From the NCBI RefSeq assembly GCF_027744825.2, contig NC_071348.1:20307563-20371562 (forward strand): 64,000 nucleotides of DNA, given 5' to 3'. Source of the DNA: Synchiropus splendidus. Lineage: Eukaryota; Chordata; Actinopteri; Syngnathiformes; Callionymidae. The translations under genes and the position numbers were made by a program. Shown one piece after another: positions 52,907 through 62,050 of the stretch. Numbering within the stretch: the first letter of the stretch is position 1; each line of letters opens with the position of its first letter. The notes under the pieces are model-generated. The model searched no databases and had not been told where the DNA came from. It saw nothing but the letters and a program-made list of their open reading frames with translations.

Positions 52907-55319
52907 AAATGTTGATAACTTTGGAAAAACACTTCAGACAGTTTAGATTTGATGTGCAACGACTAGAAAGACCTTTTCTGCTATAGTGGGAGTTAAAAAT
53001 TTCATGTTCTGGAGCTTGCCTGCTAAGCTATGGCACAATGCAGAAAACTCGTTTTCAGCCTCAGATAAGGTGGGTTCCGGAACGCCAAACATAAAATTGT
53101 TTATAACTTTGGAAAAACACTTCAGACAGCTTAGATTTGATGTGCAACTACTAGAAAGACCCTTTCTGCTATAGTGGGAGGTTAAAATTTCATGTTCTGA
53201 AACTTCCCTGCAAAGTTATGGCACAATGCAGAAAACGCGTTTTTAGCTTGGGATAAGGTCGATTCCAGAACGCCAAACATAAAAATGTTGATAACTTTCG
53301 AAACACACTTCAGACAGCTTATATTTGATGGGCAACTACGAGAAAGACCCTTTCTGCGATAGTGGGAGGTGAAAATTTCATGTTTTGAAGCTTCCCTGCA
53401 AAGTTCTGGCACAATGTAGAAAACGCGTTTTCAGCTTTAGATAAGGTGGGTTCCGGAACGCCAAACATAAAAATGTTGATAACATTGGAAAAACACTTCA
53501 GACAGCTTAGATTTGATGTGTAACTGCTAGAAAGACCCTTTCTGCTATAGTGGCAGGTGAAAATTTAATGTTCTGAAGCTTCCCTGCAAAGTTATGCCAC
53601 AAAGCAGAAAACGCATTTTCAGCCTGAAATTATTTGGGTTCCGGAACGGAAAACTTAAAAATGTTGATAACTTTGGAAAAACACTTCAGACAGCTTAGAT
53701 TTGATGTGCAACTACAAGAAAGACCCTTTCTGCTATAGTGGCAGGTGAAAATTTCATGTTCTGAAGCTTCCCTGCAAAGTTATACCACAAATCAGAAAAC
53801 GCGTTTTCAGCCTGAGATAAGGTGGGTTCCGAAACGCGAAACATAAAAATGTTGATAACTTTGGAAAAACACTTCAGACAGCTTAGATTTGATGTGCAAC
53901 TACTAGAAAGACCATTTCTGCTATAGTGGCAGGTGAAAATCTCATGTTCTGAAGCTTCCCTGCAAAGTTATGGCACAATGCGAAAAACGCATTTTCCGCC
54001 TAAGATAAGGTCGATTCCGGAACACCAAACATAAAAATGTTGATAACTTTGGAAAAACACTTCAGACAGCTTAGATTTGATGTGCAACGACTAGAAAGAC
54101 CTTTTCTGCTATAGTGGGAGTTAAAATTTTCATGTTCTGAAGCTTGCCTGCTACGTTATGGCACAATGCAGAAAACGCGTTTTCAGCCTGAGAGAAGGTG
54201 GGTTCCGGAACGCCAAACATAAAATTGTTTTTAACTTTGGAAAAACACTTCAGACAGCTTAGATTTGATGTGCAACTGCTAGAAAGACCCTTTCTGCTAT
54301 AGTGGGAGGTTAAAATTTCATGTTCTGAAGCTTCCCTGCAAAGTTATGGCACAATACAGAAAACGCCTTTTTAGCTTGGTATAAGGTCGATTCTGGAACG
54401 CCAAACATAAAAATGTTGATAACTTTCGAAACACACTTCAGACAGCTTAGATTTGATGTGCAACTACTAGAAAGACCCTTTCTATTATAGTGGGAGGTGA
54501 AAATTTCATGTTCTGAAACTTCCCAGCAAAGTTATGGCAGAATGGAGGAAACGCACCCGTTTTCAGGATGAGAAAAGGTGTGTTCCAGAACGCCCAACAT
54601 AAAAATGTTGATAACAATGGAAAAACACTTCAGACAGCTTAGATTTGATGTGTAACTGCTAGAAAGACCCTTTCTGCTATAGTGGGATGTGAAAATTTAA
54701 TGTTCTGAAGCTTACCTGCAAAGTTATGCCACAAAGCAGAAAACGCATTTTCAGCCTGAAATAAGGTGGGTTCCGGAAAGGAAAACATAAAAATGTTGAT
54801 AACTTTGGAAAAACACTTTCATGTGCAACTACTAGAAAGACCCGTCCTGCTATAGTGGGAGGTGGAATTTTCATGTTCTGAAGCTTCCTTGCAAAGTTAT
54901 GGCACAATGCGATAAATACGTTTTCAGCCTGAGATAAGGTCGATTCCGGAACGTAAAACATAAAAATGTTGATAACTTTGGAAAAACACTTCAGACAGCT
55001 TAGATTTGATGTGCAACTACTAGAAAGACCCTTTCTGTTATAGTGGGTGGTGAAAATGTCATGTTCTTAAGCTTCCCAGCAAAGTTATGGCACAATGCAG
55101 AAAACGCGTTTTCAGCCTGAGATAAGGTCGATTCCGGAATGGCAAACATAAAAATGTTGATAACTTTGGAAAAACACTTCAGACAGCTTAGATTTGATGT
55201 GCAACTGGTAGAAAGACCCTTTCTGCAACATTGGCAGGTGAAAATTTCATGTTATGAAGCTTCCCTGCAAAGTTTTGGCACAGTGCAGAAAACGCGTTTT
55301 CAGCTTGAGATAAGGTCGA

Positions 55320-56646
55320 TTCTGGAACGCCAAACATAAAAATGTTGATAACTTTGGAAACACGCTTCAAACAGCTTAGATTTGATGTGCAACTACTAGA
55401 AAGACCCGTTCTTATATAGTGGTTGGTGAAAATTTCATGTTGTTAAGTTTCCCTGCAAAGTGATGCCACATATCAGAAAACGCGTTTTCAGCATGAGATA
55501 AGGTGGGTTCCGGAACGCCAAACATAAAAATGTTGATAACTTTGGAAAAACACTTCAGACAGCTTAGATTTGATGTGCAACTGCTAGAAAGACCCTTTCT
55601 GCTATAGTGGGATGTGAAAATTTCATGTTCTGAAGCTTCCCTTCAAAGTTTTGGCACAGTGCAGAAAACGCGTTTTCAGCCTCAGATAAGGTGTGTTCCG
55701 GAACGTCAAACATAAAAAAGTTGATAACTTTGGAAAAACACTGCAGACAGCTTAGATTTGATGTGCAACTACTAGGAAGACCATTTCTGCTATAGTGGCA
55801 GGTGAAAATTTTATGTCCTGAAGCTTCCCTGCAAAGTCATGGCACAATGCAGAAAACACACTTTCAGCCTGAGATAAGGTGGGTTCCAGAATGCCAAACA
55901 TAAAAATGTTGATAACTTTGGAAAAACACTTCATACAGATTAGATTAGATGTGCAACTACTAGAAAGACCCTTTCTGCTATAGTGGGATGTGAAAATTTC
56001 ATGTTCTGAAGTTTCCCTGCAAAGTTATGGCACAATGCAGAAAACGCGTTTTCAGTCTGAAGAAAGGTCGAGTCCGGAACGCCAAACATAAAAATGTTGA
56101 TACCTTTGGAAAAACACTTCAGACAGCTTAGATTTGATGTGCAACTACTAGAAAGACCCTTTCTGCTATAGTGGGATGTCAAAATTTCATGTTCTGAAGC
56201 TTCCCTGCAAAGTTATGGCACAATGCAGAAAACGCGTTTTCAGCTTGAGAAAAGGTCGATTCTGGAACGCCAAACAAAAAAATGTTGATAACTTTGGAAA
56301 CACGCTTCAAACAGCTTAGATTTGATGTGCAACTACTAGAAAGACCCGTTCTTATATTGTGGTTGGTGAAAATTTCATGTTGTGAAGTTTCCCTGCAAAG
56401 TGATGCCACATAGCAGAAAACGCGTTTTCAGCCTGAGATAAGGTGGGTTCCTGAACGTCACACATAAAAATGTTGATAACTTTGGAAAAACACTTCAGAC
56501 AGCTTAGATTTGATGTGCAACTGCTAGAAAGACCCTTTCTGCTATAGTGGGATGTGAAAATTTCATGTTCTGAAGCTTCCCTGCAAAGTTATGGCACAAT
56601 GCAGAAAACCCGTTTTCAGCTTGAGATAAGGTCGATTCTGGAACGC
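55320..56646 (+). repeat. Higher-order repeat, 5 monomers (940 bp), cut by the ERV
   Basis: The variants GGAAACACGCTTCAAACAGC and GACCCGTTCTTATAT with GTGGTTGGTGAAAATTTC recur 940 bp apart (about 55350 and 56290). The second copy is interrupted at 56646 by the retroviral LTR, so the duplication most simply predates the insertion. Confidence 0.75.
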
Positions 56647-56951
56647 TGTTGTATATACTGGAAAATCGAAAATATTATAATCAAAACTTGCTCAGTGATA
56701 TTTGAAATTGTTTGTCATTTTTATCATTGATTTTGATGTTTGAACTTTAGTGAACTTACATGCCTTTGAACGTGAACTTTTGAAGTCATGAACAAGTGTG
56801 TGCTTTGAACTTAAATTGAACTTGTAAACAGGATGTGCTGACCGGATGTGGTGAACCGCTAGGCACTGCTGACGCAAATGAAACTGGATGTGATTAACCG
56901 CCGGAACACGCCATCCATTTATGGGCATGTCATCAAAACCAGCTGTGTTGC

Positions 56952-56959
56952 TATAAAAA
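56952..56959 (+). promoter_or_regulatory. LTR TATA box (TATAAAAA)
   Basis: TATAAAAA in GTTGCTATAAAAACGCTC. Transcription would start about 25-30 bp downstream, near GACACAGAGGTCCC. It is the only canonical TATA box correctly placed relative to the poly(A) signal and primer binding site. Confidence 0.65.
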
Positions 56960-57319
56960 CGCTCTAAAATGTGACACAGAGGTCCCTTTTTGCTTTTTGG
57001 CTTCATCCGTTTGCAGTAAGGTCTTGTATCTTAACTTATGACGATGCTCTTGCTATTGCTCTCAGACTATTTGATTTAATTAATTTTTATCGTTCTCTTA
57101 TTATTTTTTGATTTATTTCTTTTTATTGTATGAATTTTGATTATATGAATTTTGAAGTATATGTATTAATACCAGCGTCTCACGGTACTTTTGATATTGT
57201 TGGGTATCAGCGTCTGGCAATACCCTTGAGTTTATGGAGTTTATTGTTCATTATTGATTTTATTGTTTTTATTATTCTTTTATCAATTTTTTGAAGAAAT
57301 ACTTTTGTAACAAAAACAT

Positions 57320-57325
57320 AATAAA
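57320..57325 (+). terminator. LTR poly(A) signal AATAAA
   Basis: AATAAA in AACATAATAAAATTGAG, about 365 bp downstream of the TATA box and inside the LTR, where the R region should end. Confidence 0.55.
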
Positions 57326-57905
57326 ATTGAGTACGAATTATGTACTGAAAAGGCACAACGGCGTTGATACCTGACTGCTAAAAAATCAACTGGCTCCTGT
57401 ACTACCATCAATTGGGTTGTAGGTGAGTTACTGTTTGATTTCCTCCTGTTCCTCACATGTAGTGAATGTCTCAAAAGGTAGCATTATTCCATCCTGAATT
57501 ATTGTGTCAATGATAAGGTGGTAGTTTTAGACAGTTATGGGGAAATATGTAATTTAAAAGGAATTGATGTAGGATCCGATCATGAGTCCCTAAACGAAGT
57601 TAAGTAAAGAGACTACGGTAAGAGGTGTAGCATTGTAAGGTCAAGAACCTGTTTCTTAACAGGTCGGGCTAATTAAATAACCCGCTCAGTGAAGCGCCGA
57701 CACTACTCACTAATATAATGAGGTGAGGTTGATACCCTTATTATAGTGTTAGAACCGTGCCCGCAACAAGAGGCTGACTGAGTTGACCACCGAGGGGCCC
57801 TTTACCAGAGAGACAAAGGGAGGTAGTGTGCTCGGAACTAAGGACGGCTTATGTTATAGCCAATTGCCTTGTACACAAAACCTTGAAAACCTAAACCCGA
57901 CGACA

Positions 57906-57923
57906 TGCCGCCCGAACAGGGAC
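57906..57923 (+). other. Primer binding site, tRNA-Lys type
   Basis: TGCCGCCCGAACAGGGAC differs by one base (third position, C for G) from the 18-nt site complementary to the 3' end of tRNA-Lys(UUU), the primer used by lentiviruses and MMTV-like viruses. It lies directly after the CA end of the LTR, as required for minus-strand DNA synthesis. The mismatch is probably decay after insertion. Confidence 0.85.
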
Positions 57924-58355
57924 ATGATTGAAAAACGTACAATCTATTTGTGAGTAACTGGACCATAGATTAAAACTCTGATGGGAAAAGTTCGGTAGTA
58001 AATAGATGGATCCTACTATCTCTAAGTCTTGAATCAATGATATAGATTCAGGCTCTATCACTCGACATCGTACGATTTTGTTGATTCTACAACTTACCAA
58101 GGAACTGTCCTTTGGGACTGATCACCCTAAGCAGGATAGTCATTGTATTCAGGTAATTGTAGTACAACTATATAATATAGCTGGAATACAGAAGTACAGC
58201 AAAAAGTCCTGTGAGGCCTTATAACGGGCACCCCATAGTAAGGAGTCCGCTAAGGACAACTGGGGAACTGCAGCAGGAAGCAGCGGCATAGTTCGGGAAA
58301 CTGTTCATAGCCGGTAAAGTGAATTCCTTAAAAATAATTTAACTGAGATTGTAAA
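57924..58355 (+). other. Retroviral leader between primer binding site and gag
   Basis: 432 bp without a convincing frame. It would hold the packaging signal. A donor-like CAG|GTAATT occurs with GT at 58153-58154 and could serve subgenomic splicing. Nothing else is recognisable. Confidence 0.5.
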
Positions 58356-60050
58356 ATGGAAATGAGCAAAAAGGTTGTGCCTGAAAGTGGTGGAGCTCTT
58401 ACGAGAAGAGCTTCCATAGCCGAATCTGAGGTTGTGACTGCTCCCCCTGATATGTGGGTAATCGGGTCCTTTCTGATAATCGATACGCGATTAGAAAATC
58501 AGGAATTATGGGATATCCTGCCCTTCGGTTCGTATACACTTCTGAACCCACGAAGGTGTCCAAGACCTACCGATAGTGCGGGTGTAGCTCGATGGGTAAA
58601 AGAAGTTTTGAATAAAAAAGTAAAGGAGTTTGATCAAAAGCACCCTGAGGACTGGGCCCCAGGTGAGGCGCTTCCTTTGCACACAGGGGAGCTGAAATTA
58701 CAAACGATATCAATGGCCCATTACTTGCCCTACGATGTCAAGAACCCCGAGGGCTCCTTTAAGAGGCTTTCGAGCACTTATTATAACTCCCTGGCCCATG
58801 CTAAAACGTGGGCTGTCATAGTTCCCGTCTTTGGGACCGGAGTGTTTAATTTCCCTCTCGAAAAAGCAGTGGAAATTTGTCTCGATCATACTCAAGACTG
58901 GGTAAAACGTCACTCTGAACTTGACCGAATGGTGGTCCTCTTGGCCCCCGAGGCTGGGCTACGGCAGGAAATTATCCAACAACTGAGACAGCGAATTGAG
59001 GTGAATCCAGTGAAAATTCAGGAATATGCAGCGTCTCGCAGTTGTCCGCTTGACGCGACCTTGGTTGTTGGTCTAATGAGGAGGCCCGTAGTGAGCAAGT
59101 TATATAAGGAGTCTATCCATGACCATGCCACAGGGAATATTACTGAAAGTTTTGTGATTCAATACCAGCGCTACCCTAGCCCTGCTAAGCCGGGGGTTTA
59201 TCCCCGTGGTGAACTCCAAGAAGCTCAAACGATGTACCAAGCAACTGGTCCGTTACCCCTGACAAATAAGGGACCATTGGACACTGCGTTACAAGGGATA
59301 GCCAATCTTCCGACTGCGCCACCCGCCTATGAAGCCGGCACAGCCCTTAGGGACCATGGCTATGCTACGCCAGCGAGGGTCCGCTTTTCTGAGCTGTCAG
59401 AAAATGACCCCGATGAAGGAGAATCCCTGAGCCTGAGTGAAACCGACAAAGACGTCATTACAAGGAGTCTGGAGAAAATGGCAGAGCTACTTAGTGCGAT
59501 AACGCAACAAATAGAAAGTCAACAGGATCAGCTCAACAGGAGTTTGAGTCAGGGAGGATTAGAATGCATTTTAGGTTCCCAGGAAAATCGCCCGCAACCT
59601 ATACAACCATTCAATCCTTCTGATGGCTCAATAGGGGCCTCAGATCTCGACGCCTCAGAAAACCCTGATGTCAGAGACCTAGGGTCGAGTGAGCCAGCCT
59701 TGGGTGATGTCCCAGTCATTAGAATGGATAATGGATCCATGTTTGTTATCTTACGCACTTCAACGGCCAAATACAAGCCAACTGGGGACAATGTAGTGAT
59801 CCCCATAAGAAAGTGGAATGGACTGGATGAAGTCAGGGCATTCACTCCGTGGAAAAAGAAAATTGGTAAAAAGGATTTCGATCACCGTGTCTCACTTTTG
59901 AGTGAAGAGGTTCGTAACCGAAATTACCGAGCCCTAGAGCACGTCCATCAATTGGATTTCACTGAGTGCGAAGATTCCCCCGTAGCCACCGTCTGTTTGA
60001 CGCCACTGATCCCTGGGAACAGGGACTATCATCCCTGTTCCCAGGGATGA
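58356..60050 (+). pseudogene. gag: ERV gag, 5' portion: macro-like domain, late domain, truncated capsid region
   Basis: A 564-codon frame. The ATG has a good context (AAAATGG). Residues about 33-215 resemble a macro domain. After a degenerate nucleotide-binding loop (LNPRRCPRPTDSAGVARWV, 62-80), GEALPLHTGELK (103-114) aligns with the G.A..T.G.L strand, and PVFGTGVFNFPLEKAVEI (157-174) matches the second loop (P..STGVFGYP.E.AA.I). Residue 2 is Glu, so there is no myristoylation signal. PTAPPAY at 319-325 combines PTAP and PPxY late domains, which recruit TSG101 and NEDD4-type ligases for budding. Residues about 362-398 look like a coiled coil. The C-terminal part (450-550) may be the capsid start but is not recognised. 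Native gag ends between 60008 and 60026; the last residues come from the rearranged LINE junction. Gag identity is from position and late motifs; the macro call is from motif pattern. Confidence 0.8.
59310..59330 (+). other. Overlapping late-budding motifs PTAP/PPxY in gag
   Basis: Encodes PTAPPAY, in which the last proline of PTAP starts the PPAY motif. It lies between the macro-like domain and the coiled coil, the usual zone for retroviral late domains. Confidence 0.85.
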
Positions 60051-60097
60051 TAGTCATCCACTATCATCCCTGGGAACAGGGATGATAGTGGATGACT
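60025..60097. repeat. Stacked perfect hairpins at the LINE breakpoint
   Basis: Two overlapping inverted repeats. One has 30-bp perfect arms (60025-60054 and 60060-60089) with a 5-nt loop. The other has 20-bp perfect arms (60052-60071 and 60078-60097) around GGGAAC. TCCCTGGGAACAGGGA occurs at 60010-60025 and again at 60067-60082. The right part, from 60072, is ordinary LINE sequence encoding the start of reverse transcriptase. The rest looks like fold-back copies of it. Confidence 0.85.
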
Positions 60098-61769
60098 TAA
60101 AGCAGGCAGGAACATGACAGGACACCAAGGAAGCATTGAAGATGTCCGTGAACACTGGAGCCAGCTCAGCAGCACAATGATTCAGGATGGCAGGGGAAAC
60201 TCTGTCCGGACCTGCCGCCTTCCGAAGGTTCAGCTTCCTGAACTGAGTGCGCACGTCTTGCTCCATGATGTCAAGAGAAAGAGGGGGGAGGTGAGGGGGT
60301 GGCTCATCAAAAGTGACTGTGGTCTTTGCTGTCTCAGTGACATCATTGGTCTTAGTTGTGTCACTAAGAGACAGCACAGTCCTTTGTTTTAAAGTGGAAC
60401 ATGGGGCTGGAGAGACCACAGAGGTGTTGGTGCAAAATGGCTGCTCAAAGCGACAATAGAAGTTGTTGAGGTCCTGTGCAAGAGCGAGGTTGTTCAGACT
60501 GTGGGGGGCACGTGGCTTGTAGTCAGTGAGCACCTTGAGCCCTCTCCACACCGCAGCCGAGTCATTGGCTGAGAACTGCTGCGTGAGTTTGTCAGAGTAT
60601 GTGGCCTTAGCTTTCTTCAGCTCCCTCTGAAACCCATACTTCAGCTCTTTGTAGCAGCTCCTGTCCCCACTCTTGCGAGCTGCCTCCTTCTACCGTCTAA
60701 TCTGGCTGAGTTTAGCTGTGAACCAAGGTTTGTCATCTGCATAACTCACCTTGGTGCGCGTTGGAACAATGCACTCTTCACAGTAGCTGATCCATGAAGT
60801 CACAGTGTCTGTGTACTCATCCAGATTATTGGTCGCAGTCCTGAACACCTCCCAGTCTGTGGTCTCCATACAAGCCTGCAGCTCCTCTTTAGCTTCACTT
60901 GTCCAGATCCTCATGCTCCTCACAACAGGCTTTGCCAGCTTCTTCTTCTGCTTGTATGTAGGAACAAGATGAACCATCAAGTGGTCAGAGAGTCCCAGTG
61001 CAGCTCGAGGGAGGGCGGTATAGGAGTTGCGGAGCGATGAGTAACAGTGATCCAGCAAGCTCTGCTCTCTGGTGGGACATTTTACAACCTGCCTGTACCT
61101 GGGAAGCTCCTCACTCAGATTTGCCTTGTTGAAGTCACCAAGCACAATCACAGGAGAGTCCGGGAAAGTTCGCTCCACATGCAGGACCTGATCCGCGAGC
61201 GCACTCTGAGCCTCACGTACATCCGCGCTGGGCGGGATATATACGGCAGCCAGAATGAATGAAGCGAACTCACGTGGGGAGTAAAACGGCTTACAGTTGA
61301 CGATCAGACATTCCAGAGAGGGAGAGCAGTGCTGGAAGATCACCGTCACGTCCGTACACCAGCGATTGTTGATGTAGAAACACACTCCTCCGCCTTTGGT
61401 TTTGCCGGTGAGCTCTGGAACCCGGTCCGCGCGGTGAAGCTGGAAACCCTCCAGATGAAGCGCAGTGTCCGGGATGAGCTCGCTCAACCACGTCTCCGTG
61501 AAACACAAAACACAAGAGGAGGAGATGTCTCTGTTCCGTCTCAACATCAGCGCCAGTTCATCCATCTTATTGCTGAGTGAGCGGACGTTGGAGAGGATTA
61601 TCCCGGGAAGTGGAGTGCGCGATCCTCTTCGACGAAGGCGAACGAGCGCACCGGCACGTTTCCCTCTCCTCCTCAGTTTCTTCCGCCCCGCCAAAAGATG
61701 AACTAACTCCGCAACTGACACCAAAAATACTGGTAGTAAGTCAGACGGAGTCATAGCCCTGATGTTCAT
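60072..61769 (-). pseudogene. LINE endonuclease/reverse transcriptase ORF, truncated
   Basis: The frame opens at ATG 61769 or 61754. Endonuclease motifs appear in order: ILSNVRSLSNKMDEL, CFTETWLSE, GGGVCFYINNRW, VIVLGDFNKANL, LDHCYSS and [11 protein letters not shown] (catalytic Asp and His in SDH). A linker follows ([23 protein letters not shown]). A TAG stop at 60690-60692 interrupts the frame after LSQIRR. The same frame then continues with YKELKYGFQRELKKAK, the VWRGLK and DYKPRAPHSLNN motifs and the RT N-terminus (RKAAGPDRVSPAILNHCA, FTDIFNASLVSCHVPACFK, STIIPVP). It ends there, before the catalytic YADD box. Closest to the L2 clade of fish LINEs, by recall of conserved motifs. Confidence 0.9.
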
Positions 61770-61891
61770 CAACTGATCTCGTGTGTAGGAACACGCAGAT
61801 GTTCCATCAAAACAAAAAATAAACAAAATAACATGCACGGTAATTCCAGGCCAGCCTCCGTCGGCGCCATCTTGAATGATGTATATATATA
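60072..61891 (-). mobile_element. L2-type LINE, inserted in gag in antisense, 3' half missing
   Basis: Minus-strand non-LTR retrotransposon. It starts near 61880 with the GATGGCGCCGACGGAGG-type 5' end common in fish L2 elements. It then encodes an apurinic endonuclease and the first part of reverse transcriptase, and stops abruptly inside the RT domain. The rest of ORF2 and the 3' tail are absent. LINEs normally lose their 5' end, so a copy keeping the 5' end and losing the 3' end is atypical. Confidence 0.88.
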
Positions 61892-62050
61892 ATATAAGGA
61901 GTCTATCCATGACCATGCCATAGGGAATATTACTGAAAGTTTCATGAGTCAATACCAGCGCTACCCTAGCCCTGCTAAGCCGGGGGTTTATCCCCGTGGT
62001 GAACTCCAAGAAGCTCAAACGATGTACCAAGCAACTGGTCCGTTACCCCT
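61892..62050 (+). repeat. 159-bp second copy of gag sequence beyond the LINE
   Basis: Matches 59102-59260 at an offset of 2790 bp with 4 differences in 159 positions. It begins exactly at the LINE 5' end and ends where the sequence jumps to a different gag region. In the original gag frame it meets TGA at 62052-62054. The left flank of the LINE ends near 60026, so the right flank restarts about 925 bp upstream of where the left flank stopped. Confidence 0.92.

Larger units (their letters stand above)
49689..56646 (+). repeat. 188-bp tandem satellite array, block 2
   Basis: The array resumes after the transposon in the same orientation and monomer phase, for about 37 more units, and stops at the ERV LTR in the middle of a unit (after GATTCTGGAACGC). 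Variation is of the same kind as in block 1. Some units share markers with block 1, such as TTCGGCTATTGTGGGAGG near 46500, 51290 and 52600, so the two blocks are one array split by insertion. Confidence 0.96.
56647..57905 (+). repeat. 5' LTR of the ERV
   Basis: Begins TGTTGTATATACTGG exactly where satellite sequence stops and ends CCCGACGACA immediately before the primer binding site, about 1259 bp. It holds a TATA box (56952-56959) and a poly(A) signal (57320-57325), giving a U3 of roughly 330 bp, an R of about 350 bp or more and a long U5. The A/T-rich centre (57070-57300) has no coding content. An imperfect internal repeat around CAGCGTCTCACGG and CAGCGTCTGGCAA lies near 57174 and 57209. 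The boundary cannot be confirmed by comparison because the 3' LTR is not in view. Confidence 0.8.

Noticed and set aside
1..56646. Many 60-110 (up to 156) codon open frames on both strands in the satellite, with recurring peptides.
   Set aside because: They are translations of the 188-bp unit. 188 is not a multiple of 3, so frames change at each unit, starts and stops vary with point mutations, and no splice sites, promoter or independent conservation is visible.
56692..57006. 104-codon minus-strand frame in the LTR.
   Set aside because: It overlaps the U3 promoter region, has no recognisable domain and is antisense to the LTR signals.
61996..62030. ATG at 61996 as the true start of the downstream gag frame.
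   Set aside because: It lies in the out-of-frame duplicated gag piece, so the start is a product of the rearrangement.
61892..62030. N-terminal extension of the LINE protein (first about 85 residues of the minus-strand frame).
   Set aside because: This part is antisense gag duplication sequence upstream of the LINE 5' end; the LINE protein starts at 61769 or 61754.
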